Shown here piece after piece: positions 53,760 through 62,683 of a stretch of DNA of 64,000 nucleotides. Source of the DNA: Psychrobacter immobilis (GTDB taxonomy: Bacteria; Pseudomonadota; Gammaproteobacteria; Pseudomonadales; Moraxellaceae); the NCBI RefSeq assembly GCF_904846065.1, contig NZ_CAJGZV010000001.1, forward strand, positions 248,001 through 312,000, given 5' to 3'. A program made the translations under genes and the position numbers. Position 1 is the stretch's first letter. Every line of letters begins with the position of its first letter. The notes beneath the pieces were generated by a model. The model did not search any database. It saw only the letters and a program-made list of their open reading frames with translations, and was not told the origin of the DNA.

Positions 53760-54746
53760 GTGCTTGCTATCATGCCGCTCAATAATTGGCTATGCATACA
53801 TCCATCAAGTGCTACGACGGATATCTCAGACACAGTATCGCTAGACAATCGTGGGTTAGCATATGGCGATGGATTTTTTACCACGATGGGGGTCATCGAT
53901 GGGCAGATACTGTGGTTGGCTCATCATCAGCAGCGCCTTGTTTCCCATGCTGAAGCTTTACAACTTGAATTAGACAGTCATTCTGTCATGGCTTTATTGC
54001 AGACGCATGCCGAGCAACTACAACAAGGCATGCTGAAGCTGATGGTGACTCGCGCCGTGCAAGATGTCCGTGGTTATGGCTATGTGCCAACCGCATCTGG
54101 TAGCGCTTGTGAGATTTGGCTGAAATCCTCTGCGATGACCGTCACTACGACTGAGCAATTACGCTTGCCTGATGGATGCTTAATCCCGATGCAGCCTATC
54201 AGTTCTGCCATTTGCCTATCTTCGCAGCTTGCCTGCTTACCGCCACTATTAGCCGGACTCAAAAGCCTCAATCGCCTTGATAATGTGCTGGCAAGTGGCG
54301 AGCTACAAAGCATCAAAGCCCAAGTATCGGAAGACAATATCAAACCCAGCATCAGTGAGGGGCTGCTACGAGATATGAGTGGTCGTTGGGTTGAAGGTAC
54401 GATGAGCAATGTCTTCTATCAGTTATCAGACTCGCCTTTATCAACACTATCATCAGAAAAAACGGCATCAGAAAAATTGTCTACGCTACCGCTTTATGAA
54501 GACAATGCAAACTATCTAACCACTGGTCAATGGTATACACCATCCATGGCGCAATCGGGCGTCGCTGGCGTGATGCGGCAAGTGCTTATCGATGCGTTAT
54601 CGACTAGCAAACATCCTGTCATTATCAGATCATTAAAAGATGAGGATTTGCCACGACTAAGCCAGCTATTCTTTTGCAATGCGCTGCGCGGTTTGATGCC
54701 AATGAGTAGCCTGACGTTATTATCGGGTGAGGTGGTGAGATTTTAA
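53760..54746 (+). CDS. pabC: aminodeoxychorismate lyase
   Basis: A 328-residue PLP enzyme of fold type IV that releases p-aminobenzoate from aminodeoxychorismate for folate synthesis. The N-terminal motif SLDNRGLAYGDGFFTTM, the PLP lysine region GLKSLNRLDNVLASGEL and EGTMSNVFYQL are diagnostic. It is about 55 residues longer than E. coli PabC because of two loops, IKAQVSEDNIKPSISEG and the Ser-rich LSTLSSEKTASEKLS. The start is GTG 53760 or ATG 53772. In related genomes pabC is followed directly by mltG; here an accessory island separates them. Confidence 0.9.
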   Translation: MLAIMPLNNWLCIHPSSATTDISDTVSLDNRGLAYGDGFFTTMGVIDGQILWLAHHQQRLVSHAEALQLELDSHSVMALLQTHAEQLQQGMLKLMVTRAVQDVRGYGYVPTASGSACEIWLKSSAMTVTTTEQLRLPDGCLIPMQPISSAICLSSQLACLPPLLAGLKSLNRLDNVLASGELQSIKAQVSEDNIKPSISEGLLRDMSGRWVEGTMSNVFYQLSDSPLSTLSSEKTASEKLSTLPLYEDNANYLTTGQWYTPSMAQSGVAGVMRQVLIDALSTSKHPVIIRSLKDEDLPRLSQLFFCNALRGLMPMSSLTLLSGEVVRF

Positions 54747-54752
54747 GCGATT

Positions 54753-54950
54753 CTAATCGTATTTAAAAATATTAAACTTGGTATCAATAAAGTCATCTGG
54801 GTACAAAACAACTTCTTCATTGCGATACATATCTCGCACTTTTAATAGTGCTTCTTGCTCGTTCTCTGCGTTAACCTCCACTATATTATTCAACGTCTCG
54901 ACAATCTCTATCTGAAAGGCTCTTTTCAGTTTTTTATCTACTTTCATCAT
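54753..54950 (-). CDS. DpnD/PcfM-like small protein
   Basis: A 65-residue protein. After KLKRAFQIEIVETLNNIVEV it reads VNAENEQEALLKVRDMYRNEEVVLYPDDF, the pattern of the DpnD/PcfM family (strand-helix domain ending in an acidic FIDTKF). In Streptococcus pneumoniae dpnD accompanies dpnC, the gene of the DpnI endonuclease; the function of DpnD is not known. Here a DpnI homologue lies 1.3 kb away, which strongly suggests a common cassette. It is convergent with pabC (stops 6 bases apart) and divergent from the next gene. Two consecutive Met codons make the start ambiguous. Confidence 0.75.
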   Translation of the reverse strand: MMKVDKKLKRAFQIEIVETLNNIVEVNAENEQEALLKVRDMYRNEEVVLYPDDFIDTKFNIFKYD

Positions 54951-55105
54951 TACTATTCCCGATATATGCTTATCAAAATTTCTTGAGTATTTATATATTC
55001 TAGGTTAGTAAAGGCGCTTAAAAAGAAGTGATCGTCTTTTGTTACGTAGACTTGTGCGATAAGGAAAATCGATCAATGATAGTGTTTTGATAAGGAGAGA
55101 TATCC

Positions 55106-55672
55106 ATGGACTACATCTACGAAGATGAACGAATACCTTTACAAATCCGTCGACTATTAATTTTTGATGAGATTTGCAAATTAGCAAAAAAACAACCTGA
55201 TGAAATTATTCATTTATCAAGATTCACTGAATTATCGCTTGGTGTTATGTATTTGAAAGACTTTAAAAAATTTATCGCGTTTGGCGGCGTGTTTGAGTAC
55301 GCAGAAACAAGAGAAGAAGTTATCGAGCAGCATATTAGAGTTTTTCCTAACGATGAACCAGTCACACGTGCGCTGACAGTTAACTTAAAGCAGTTTACTA
55401 AACCTGCGCGTACAGCTATCCAGCTGGTCTGGTATTGGAATAACTATGTTAAAAATAGAATGCATGCTTACGTCGATTATCGAGAAGAGCATTTTTTTAA
55501 AATCAATGATGAAATTGATGGAGAGTATCCACCGCATAAGTTTCATGGCCGTTTAGTTGCAACGGCACGTTTACCTTTATGGGACGATAGAGAGGAGTTA
55601 ATTGCAGACGTGTACCGTGATAATGAGGGAAAACCAAGACCTGAGCGCTTCAATGAGAAACGTTTAATATAA
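55106..55672 (+). CDS. unknown DpnI-island protein, paralogue 1
   Basis: A 188-residue protein of no family I recognise. It is a clear paralogue of the next gene. Shared blocks are RIPLQIRRL, EICxxAKKxPDEV/I, AFGGVFxYAxxRxEVIEQ, DEPVxxALTV, FTKxxRT, FFKxNDE, YPPHKFxxRLVA and LPLWDD. It is soluble, with no signal or membrane segment, rich in conserved Arg and acidic residues. This version has a longer C-terminal tail ending in PRPERFNEKRLI. The start is well supported by AAGGAGAG. It sits between the DpnD-like gene and a DpnI homologue, so a role in restriction, host protection or the cassette's spread is plausible but not shown. Confidence 0.6.
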   Translation: MDYIYEDERIPLQIRRLLIFDEICKLAKKQPDEIIHLSRFTELSLGVMYLKDFKKFIAFGGVFEYAETREEVIEQHIRVFPNDEPVTRALTVNLKQFTKPARTAIQLVWYWNNYVKNRMHAYVDYREEHFFKINDEIDGEYPPHKFHGRLVATARLPLWDDREELIADVYRDNEGKPRPERFNEKRLI

Positions 55673-55731
55673 TTTAAAATACGTAGAAATCAATCGTATC
55701 TGATCAAAGATTATTTAGCAGGAGATAAAAA

Positions 55732-56226
55732 ATGTGTACTACCTATGAAGAAAAACGAATTCCGCTACAAATCCGCCGCTTAATGCTATTTAATGAGATA
55801 TGTCATAAAGCAAAAAAATATCCTGATGAAGTCGTTCACTTAGCGGGTTATTCGAAGATAGCATTCAATATTGTTTATTCTAAGAAAGATAAAAAATATA
55901 CAGCGTTTGGTGGGGTATTTAAGTATGCGCATATACGCCAAGAAGTCATAGAACAAGGCGTGGATAAAATGCCTCATGATGAACCTGTCATGTGTGCGCT
56001 CACAGTAGAAAGACAAGCTTTTACCAAGGCTTCTCGTACGCCACTAGGATTATTAATAGGCTGGAATATGCACGTAAGAAATAAATCTTTTAAATGTATT
56101 AAAGACAATATGGACACTTTTTTTAAAGTAAATGATGAGTTGGAAATGGATTATCCTCCACACAAATTCTATGAACGATTGGTGGCAAGTGCCTATTTGC
56201 CACTTTGGGATGATAATCAAGCTTAG
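55732..56226 (+). CDS. unknown DpnI-island protein, paralogue 2
   Basis: A 164-residue tandem paralogue of the preceding gene, about 40% identical by eye, with all the shared blocks (RIPLQIRRL, AFGGVF, DEPV, YPPHKF, LPLWDD) and no C-terminal extension. GGAGA lies 8 bases before the ATG. Its stop overlaps the stop of the convergent DpnI-like gene by 4 bases. The conserved LPLWDD and YPPHKF blocks are the most likely functional parts, but I cannot name the fold. Tandem duplication followed by divergence suggests the two act as a heteromer or recognise different partners. Confidence 0.6.
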   Translation: MCTTYEEKRIPLQIRRLMLFNEICHKAKKYPDEVVHLAGYSKIAFNIVYSKKDKKYTAFGGVFKYAHIRQEVIEQGVDKMPHDEPVMCALTVERQAFTKASRTPLGLLIGWNMHVRNKSFKCIKDNMDTFFKVNDELEMDYPPHKFYERLVASAYLPLWDDNQA

Positions 56227-56987
56227 TATAATTTCCGATAGTGACCACGACCCAAAAACTCAATAATTCCTTTATCACGTAATAGTTGTAATTGCTGACG
56301 GATTTTATCTTTAATGTGATTATTTTCAGGATGTTTACGCTGTAATTCATCAGCAAAAGCATAAACCTGATTGAGAGAGAAATTAGCATCCAGTCTATCA
56401 ATACATTGCCAAACATCCAGTGTCCAACCACGCGAAGCTGTAGATTGCTTACGTAGAAACAAGGTTTTTTGAAATTGCTCGGTGACATTATCGCGTGATA
56501 TGACTTGCTGGTTTTTCACCAAAAATACTTTGCCTGATTCGGGCACTTGTCGTAAATCAATATTGCAACCAACCCAACCGGCACGTTTAGCAGAGACTGA
56601 TAAAGGCTTACGTTTGACAATCATATCAGGCTTAAAAAAATGCTTAGGAATAATCAGGAAGTTGTTAACGCTATATTCTTGAGAATAGGTTAAAAAGAAA
56701 AAGTTAGGATTGTTGTCGCTACTGATACGCTCAATCATGGTGTCATAAGCGCCATCATTGATAATGTTGCTTAACTTTGCTTGCTTACTTTTGAGCTCAT
56801 ATTGCTCATTACAATTTGTACAATAAAAGTCAGCGACAGGCTTGTTGTTAGTAAATTCCGCCAATGGTTCAGCATCGCAATTAGGGCAGTAACTTTGCTT
56901 AGCAACCCAATCCTCGCTTAATACACGAATTTTTTGAGGTTCGGATTTGTAGTTTGCAGCGAGACTTTGATTAAAATGTAGGTTCAT
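56223..56987 (-). CDS. dpnC: DpnI-family methyl-directed type II restriction endonuclease
   Basis: A 254-residue close homologue of R.DpnI, which cuts GATC only when adenine-methylated. The nuclease site is at positions known for DpnI: Asp53 (PVADF) and Glu64/Lys66 in ELKSK. The zinc ligands are C34PNC37 and C56TNC59. INDGAYDTM, NPNFFFLTY, GWVGCNIDL and FLRKQSTASRGWTLD follow the DpnI order. The C-terminal winged helix (IKDKIRQQLQLLRDKGIIEF, then GRGHYRKLY) is the second methyl-A reader of DpnI. Length matches. Such an enzyme requires that the host GATC sites be unmethylated. The neighbours suggest a dpnC-dpnD-type cassette acquired horizontally. Confidence 0.95.
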   Translation of the reverse strand: MNLHFNQSLAANYKSEPQKIRVLSEDWVAKQSYCPNCDAEPLAEFTNNKPVADFYCTNCNEQYELKSKQAKLSNIINDGAYDTMIERISSDNNPNFFFLTYSQEYSVNNFLIIPKHFFKPDMIVKRKPLSVSAKRAGWVGCNIDLRQVPESGKVFLVKNQQVISRDNVTEQFQKTLFLRKQSTASRGWTLDVWQCIDRLDANFSLNQVYAFADELQRKHPENNHIKDKIRQQLQLLRDKGIIEFLGRGHYRKLY

Positions 56988-57154
56988 AACCAGTTTTCGT
57001 TATTAGAGAAAAGGAAAAACACCAAAAGAAGGTAGAAATATTAGCCCATATCAGCAGGCGTAAATACCAAGATAATTGATAAGCTAAGCAAATACCATTG
57101 AAAATCGCACGGTTCAGTGCTAAATTCTAGCAAACTTCTGCCTCGCGAGTTGCC

Positions 57155-58447
57155 ATGAGCAAGCCTACATCTGAAACGCCTCCTGAACGCCCTAATGAAA
57201 CGCCATCGAATAAACCAGATAGCAGTGTTGAGGAGCGTGTCGATACCACACTACCGGACACGCAACCAGCAGTCGATGGGGTAGAGGAAACGCCAGCGAC
57301 AGATGTGTCACTCATTAGTGGAGCGGCTAAACCACGCGAATATAAAGCGGATAATCAATCGTTCTTTATGCAGCGTGGTTATCAAGTGTTGCTAGTGCTG
57401 GGGCTTATCGCTGCGTTTTTCTTAGTGATGGTCTATCAGACATTGTTTGGGCGGATTGAGCAGCCAAAGCAAATGGTCACCATTGAGCAGGGTCAGAGCT
57501 ATTACGGCTTACTGCCGCAGTGGCAACAGCAAATCCCGCTGTTTTCTGCCACGATTGCCAAGCTCTATATGAAAACACAAGTCGATGGCCCCTTACATGC
57601 TGGTATTTATCAATTACCAGAAAACCCTACCTTTGCTGAAACGCTACATATACTTGGGCAAGGGGTAAAAGCATCGATGGTAAAAGTGCAAATCATCGAA
57701 GGCAAAACCTCTAAAGATTTGTATCAGACGTTACGGGATAATAAAGGCATCAAAAAAGAGGTGCTGACCGACGATAGTGGCAATGATAGAGACAATGCTG
57801 GTATTGCTCAAGCGTTGGATTTGGTCGGTATATTGCCAAATGAAGTGATTAATAGTAGCGACCCTATCGTCAATCACAATCTTGAAGGTTGGTTTGCCCC
57901 TGACACTTATTATTATGGGGAAGGCAGCACTGATAAGCAGGTACTGACCGATTTATATAAGCGTCAACAGCAAGTATTGACTGAGGCGTGGGAAAATCGT
58001 GCGCCCAATTTGCCTTATAAGACGCCTTATGAGGCGTTAGTGATGGCCTCTATCATCGAAAAAGAAACCAGTGTGGCAGAAGAGCGTCCTTTGGTCTCTG
58101 CGGTGTTTAGAAATCGCTTAGATAAAGGCATGCGAATGCAGACCGATCCGACCATCATCTATGGTATGGGCAGTCGCTATGAAGGCAACATTCGCCGTAA
58201 AGACATTGATGAAAAAACGTCTTATAACACCTATCAAATTGACGGCCTACCGCCAACACCTATCGCGCTACCATCGGCTGCCTCTATCGAAGCGACCTTG
58301 CACCCAGCAGATAGTGACGCATTGTACTTTGTAGCGACGGGTAATGGCGGGCACAAATTTACCAATAGCTTGGCGGCGCACAATCAAGCGGTAAAAGAAT
58401 ATCTCGGCGTCATGCGTGAGAAAAAATCACAAACCCCGCCGCAGTAA
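57155..58447 (+). CDS. mltG: endolytic murein transglycosylase MltG
   Basis: A 430-residue inner-membrane protein that cuts nascent glycan strands and so limits peptidoglycan length. About 80 cytoplasmic residues, Pro/Thr/Glu-rich (TSETPPERPNETPSNK), precede a single transmembrane helix at about residues 75-100 (YQVLLVLGLIAAFFLVMVYQ). The YceG domain follows, with GLYQLP-like DGPLHAGIYQLPENP, GWFAPDTYYYGEG, the catalytic Glu in LVMASIIEKETSV and GMRMQTDPTIIYGMG. It lies between the DpnI island and tmk. In related genomes it directly follows pabC. Confidence 0.95.
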   Translation: MSKPTSETPPERPNETPSNKPDSSVEERVDTTLPDTQPAVDGVEETPATDVSLISGAAKPREYKADNQSFFMQRGYQVLLVLGLIAAFFLVMVYQTLFGRIEQPKQMVTIEQGQSYYGLLPQWQQQIPLFSATIAKLYMKTQVDGPLHAGIYQLPENPTFAETLHILGQGVKASMVKVQIIEGKTSKDLYQTLRDNKGIKKEVLTDDSGNDRDNAGIAQALDLVGILPNEVINSSDPIVNHNLEGWFAPDTYYYGEGSTDKQVLTDLYKRQQQVLTEAWENRAPNLPYKTPYEALVMASIIEKETSVAEERPLVSAVFRNRLDKGMRMQTDPTIIYGMGSRYEGNIRRKDIDEKTSYNTYQIDGLPPTPIALPSAASIEATLHPADSDALYFVATGNGGHKFTNSLAAHNQAVKEYLGVMREKKSQTPPQ

Positions 58448-58553
58448 TTTAATCCTCTATCTTTTCTTCAAACCTATCGTGAAATGAGCGTTATGCAACT
58501 GTCTACATAACGACATAAAGACATAACGCTCATCAATGACATAAGGTCATATC

Positions 58554-59279
58554 ATGTCAGCATCTATACAAGACCACGTATCTCAAACAGTCCAGTCGCA
58601 AGCAAGTCAGCCCAAAACAAGCAATGACATCAATGATATCGCACTCAATCAAGGGCGCTTTATCAGTTTTGAAGGTACTGAGGGCGTAGGCAAAACGACT
58701 GCCATTGAGCAGCTGTGCACACGCTTAGACGATAACAATATTGCGTATCTGCGTACCCGTGAGCCGGGTGGTAGCCCGTTTGCAGAACGTTTGCGCGCTA
58801 TATTATTGGACCCTGCGACCGACATCAATGATGATACAGAGCTATTGCTACTATTTGCGGCGCGCTGCGACCATATGCAGCAGGTGATTCTGCCAGCGCT
58901 ACAACGTGGGACGTGGGTAATATGCGATCGTTTTACCGATTCTACCATTGCTTATCAGGGCTTTGGGCGGGCACATGGCGATGCGGTGGTACGAGCCAAA
59001 ATTGAATCGCTTATCGAGCAGTTTGTGCCGCAACTACCTGAGCTGACATTGTGGCTGGATTTGCCCGTATTAGAAGGCATGACACGCGCTAATAAACGTA
59101 GCGCCGCTGATAGGTTTGAGCAGCAAGCGACCGAATTTTTTACTTGGGTGCATAAAGGCTTTAACACGCTGGCGACTCAGCACCCCGAACGGATACAGCG
59201 CATTGACGCATCAGGCAGCGCCGATGAGGTGAGCGCGCGAGTATGGCAGGCGGTACAAGGCAGATTTGATGTTTCGTAA
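58554..59279 (+). CDS. tmk: thymidylate kinase
   Basis: A 241-residue dTMP kinase making dTDP. It has the P-loop FEGTEGVGKTTAIEQ, the TMP-binding TREPGGSPFAERLR, DRFTDSTIAYQGFGRA and the lid region NKRSAADRFEQQ. About 33 Ser/Gln/Asp-rich residues precede the domain, so it is longer than the usual 205-215; no closer start codon is available. In related genomes holB follows; here a terminator ends the operon. Confidence 0.95.
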   Translation: MSASIQDHVSQTVQSQASQPKTSNDINDIALNQGRFISFEGTEGVGKTTAIEQLCTRLDDNNIAYLRTREPGGSPFAERLRAILLDPATDINDDTELLLLFAARCDHMQQVILPALQRGTWVICDRFTDSTIAYQGFGRAHGDAVVRAKIESLIEQFVPQLPELTLWLDLPVLEGMTRANKRSAADRFEQQATEFFTWVHKGFNTLATQHPERIQRIDASGSADEVSARVWQAVQGRFDVS

Positions 59280-59310
59280 CGGATTTTATAAAGCCATCAC
59301 CTAGCCAAAT

Positions 59311-59340
59311 AAAAAGCCCCAACATTGCGTTGGGGCTTTT
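59311..59340. terminator. intrinsic terminator between tmk and antiporter
   Basis: Stem GCCCCAAC / GTTGGGGC with loop ATTGC, flanked by A5 and T4, between convergent tmk and the antiporter gene. Confidence 0.93.
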
Positions 59341-59429
59341 GTGTTTTATAGACTGTTATATTCTATAAAGTATCAAAACAGTCATAAAGGTATTGTCAAA
59401 ACTGTGTTAAATCAAAGCTGTGGCAACGA

Positions 59430-61802
59430 TTATTTATCCTGTTTATTCACAGCTTTATTATTTGAAATTTCTTGAACATTGTCTTTGTTAATGTTGTCTT
59501 TAGTGATATCGCCATTAGAGCTTGCATTGGTTGTATTATCTTGACCAGAGTCGGGTAAACGATTTGGATCAAGCGCGCCCTTCTTAGTTTTAGGTGCGTT
59601 GCCATTACCATTCGTACTACTATTGTTAGACACCTTATTTTTAGGAATTGCCTTCGAAGTCGCTGTCGAGTTGGCTGACATGACGCCTTTATTAACGACG
59701 TCAATAGACTCATCTTTTGACGTTATTACTTTGTCATTCAAGGTGTTTGGCGTGGTTTTAGTTCCAGCACTGCTGCTCGAATGGTTTGATACCTCAGTAT
59801 CTGCATTTTGCTCAGCGACTCTCTGCTCAGTGATTGCCTGCTCAGCGATTATTTCTTTAGCGCTGTCGCTATCAGTGGCAGTGGATTGTTCTGTTGCATC
59901 AACACTATCATCGCTCAGCTCTTTTTCTTTACGCTTTTCAGGTGCTTTTGAGCTGGACTCAAAGTTAGCATCAGCTGCCAGTCGCGCCTGCTCTTGTTTA
60001 GGTGTCACGTCGACAGGTTTTGGCTGTACCTCATCTTCTACCACCAGTGAGATGAGTTTGCGATCGCGTGGCACGATGCCATCAAACTTATCGGTAATGA
60101 CGTGCAGCTTGCCTTCTTTGTCGATTGTATACAGCGGCACGAATTGCTTATTGTCGGCTTTGTATTGCTCAAAGCTGTAGCTGTCGGTGATGTTGGTAAT
60201 CTTGATACGGGCTTTTTTCGACAGCATGCTGGCAAGTTTGGTATAGGTGACGTCTTTGCCAAACAGCCACTGCGAGTGGAAGTTACCTTGCTTATCATCG
60301 CGCTCGCTTTTGACCTTTTCGTCGCTGAACTTGAGACGGTACAATTTGCGCTCACCAAATTCATGACGATAATGAATCTCAGACAAGGTGTTCATCTCTT
60401 TGTCCATACTCATGGCAAACAGCCGACCGATACCGATCAGGTCAAGATGATGATCGGCATGATCAGAGATAGGATTGCCAAAATAAGTACGTAGACCACT
60501 CATGCGTGCGCGGGCAATATTGGTATAGTTGTTGTGTGCGACGATGACATCAAAGCCTTGATCTTTTAGAGAAGTTGCTACCAAAAGGGCAATGGGATTT
60601 GAGCCGACGATAAGAATACCATTGGTCTCAGGCTCACGGACACCCAGCAAGTTGCCGACTATTTTTGCCCCCAAGCCCTGAATCATAACCGTGCCAATAA
60701 TGACCATGAATACTAAGGGCACGAGCAGTTCAACACCTTGAATATCATACTCTTGCAGACGAATAGCAAACAGTGATGAGATAGCTGCAGCGACGATACC
60801 ACGTGGCCCAATCCAACTGATCATCAGCTTTTCATTGGTCTTTAAGTTTGAGCCAATAGACGATGCCCAAACGGATAAGGGTCGCGCCACAAACATGACG
60901 ATGGCTAGTAATACTAGCCCTGCGAAACCCACGCTAAGTAAGCTTTCCAGCTCTACACGTGCTGCAAGGATAATAAACAGCACAGAGATAAGAAGGATGG
61001 TTAAAGATTCATTAAACTCTAAAATCGTATCGCGTGGGAATTTTGGCCAATTCGCCAATGCCACGCCCAACACGGTGACTGTCAATAGCCCAGATTCATG
61101 CTCTAAATGGTTCGATACTGAAAATAACACCAAGACAAAGGCAAGCGTAAAGACATTGCGTAAAAACTCAGGAATCATATGCCGACGCATCAAGAAGGCA
61201 AGCAGCCAAGCGCCTGCCATACCCATCGCTGTCGCTAATACCACGATTTTGGCAAACAATAAGATACTGCTGGCTTCGCCGCCTGAGATGATGTATTCAT
61301 AGACCAAAACCACGGCAATAGCGCCGATTGGGTCAATGATGATACCTTCCCATTTAAGGATATTAGAGATGGTCTTATTGGGACGCACACTACGTAATAG
61401 CGGCATAATCACCGTTGGACCCGTGACGCACACGAGCGCACCGAACAGCAAAGCAATCAGTGGATCGACATCGAATAAGAGATAAGTCGATAACGCCACG
61501 ATAGCAATGGTGATAAGTACACCGACCGACACCAGCATTTGCACCACGGTGCCATGCTGTTTAATCTCGTCAAACTCTAACGTCAGCGAGCCTTCAAATA
61601 GGATAATCGCCACGCCCAAAGAGATGAAGGGGAACATCAGCTCTCCCAGCACCAAGTCAGGATCGAAGACTCCCAGCACTGGGCCCACGATAATGCCAAT
61701 CAGTAATAAAAATAAAATGGACGGTTGCTTTAAATACCAAGCCAACCATTGGGCAGCAATGCCGATCCCAACCACGCCAGATAATAATAGGGCGGTATCC
61801 AT
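59430..61802 (-). CDS. CPA1-type cation:proton antiporter with cytoplasmic regulatory region and long tail
   Basis: A 790-residue Na+/H+ (or K+/H+) exchanger. Residues 1-390 form about 12 membrane spans with family motifs such as ISLGVAIILFEGSLTLEFDE, GALVCVTGPTVIMPLLRSV, the Asp-containing WEGIIIDPIGAIAVVLVYE and SWIGPRGIVAAAI. Residues about 400-470 carry a TrkA-N/RCK-like fold (GILIVGSNPIALLVATSLKD). From about 590 to the end, roughly 200 residues are Asp/Asn/Ser/Lys-rich low complexity, probably a disordered cytoplasmic tail that is unusual for the family. It is monocistronic. Confidence 0.88.
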   Translation of the reverse strand: MDTALLLSGVVGIGIAAQWLAWYLKQPSILFLLLIGIIVGPVLGVFDPDLVLGELMFPFISLGVAIILFEGSLTLEFDEIKQHGTVVQMLVSVGVLITIAIVALSTYLLFDVDPLIALLFGALVCVTGPTVIMPLLRSVRPNKTISNILKWEGIIIDPIGAIAVVLVYEYIISGGEASSILLFAKIVVLATAMGMAGAWLLAFLMRRHMIPEFLRNVFTLAFVLVLFSVSNHLEHESGLLTVTVLGVALANWPKFPRDTILEFNESLTILLISVLFIILAARVELESLLSVGFAGLVLLAIVMFVARPLSVWASSIGSNLKTNEKLMISWIGPRGIVAAAISSLFAIRLQEYDIQGVELLVPLVFMVIIGTVMIQGLGAKIVGNLLGVREPETNGILIVGSNPIALLVATSLKDQGFDVIVAHNNYTNIARARMSGLRTYFGNPISDHADHHLDLIGIGRLFAMSMDKEMNTLSEIHYRHEFGERKLYRLKFSDEKVKSERDDKQGNFHSQWLFGKDVTYTKLASMLSKKARIKITNITDSYSFEQYKADNKQFVPLYTIDKEGKLHVITDKFDGIVPRDRKLISLVVEDEVQPKPVDVTPKQEQARLAADANFESSSKAPEKRKEKELSDDSVDATEQSTATDSDSAKEIIAEQAITEQRVAEQNADTEVSNHSSSSAGTKTTPNTLNDKVITSKDESIDVVNKGVMSANSTATSKAIPKNKVSNNSSTNGNGNAPKTKKGALDPNRLPDSGQDNTTNASSNGDITKDNINKDNVQEISNNKAVNKQDK

Positions 61803-62683
61803 AAATTGATCCTTTTATAATCTTGTCGTATTTTATAGCTATCAACCGCTTTTTTAGAGTAGCGGCTGCCAGTAGTATAGTAATAAGTTGACGCTACTCG
61901 CTATAGAGACACATCTCTATAAAACGTAAGCGACGACAATGGTATCCATCATGAATCACAACATGAGCCAGATATGATATAACTACTATAGAGTAGTAAA
62001 GACAAAAGCATTACTAGAAAAAATCGTCAATCTCATATAAATCGCATATGGCATCAAGCTCGCTCAGTCTATTATTGATAGTACTGTCACGCGACTTTTT
62101 TATCCATTTATCTTGAATCGACCATCGCATTATTCTAGTAATGCAAAAGATGAACAATAAGGGTGATAATAGCCAGCTTTATAAAACAATAGTCAATAAT
62201 GATTATTTATAGACTTTAGTTTGCTTAAAAAGTTATTTGGCTTGCTATCATAACATGCTTTTATTTCATGCTGAGCAAGGCCGTATCTAGCACGATATCA
62301 GTAGGCAGCGATAAAAATATACAATAACTGGGTCAAATAATTGCGCCTTGGGTTATCCTACATAATTGAAATAATGACAAAACAGCACGATGACTTATCA
62401 TACAGTAGCCGTCTTTATCATGCACCTAGCGAGGATTATCATTGTTTTGGGGTTTTTATATAAGGAAAGGCGAATGGTCGATGGCATAAGGGTATAAAAA
62501 ACAGTAACCTAATAAACGACTAGATAGCGACTAAAAAGGTTGGCCGTCATAACATTCAGTGCCGATGCAACGTTTGTCATATACGGACTTGGTTAAAATT
62601 AAAATATCGTATACACGTCACTAGCGATAGTAGCCAAAACATAACCATTAAAAATAACAACGATTACTTATATGGAGGACAAC
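61803..62683. other. long spacer upstream of the Deg protease
   Basis: 881 bases between divergent genes with no credible gene. It holds a 16-bp palindrome, ACTACTATAGAGTAGT (61982-61997), copy B of the dispersed repeat (62051-62125), and near the end the GGAGGA ribosome-binding site of the protease. The remainder is AT-rich and featureless to me. Confidence 0.6.
62051..62125. repeat. dispersed intergenic repeat, copy B
   Basis: Aligns with 29312-29391 over about 75 bases: GCTCG, AGTCTA, GATAGTA and TATCTTGAATCGAC occur in the same order and spacing. See the linked finding for the similarity of its outer end to IS630 terminal repeats. Confidence 0.65.

Noticed and set aside
59599..60494. Long open frames on the + strand inside the antiporter gene
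   Set aside because: They are antisense shadows of the low-complexity tail and regulatory region; the - strand frame is a clear transporter.
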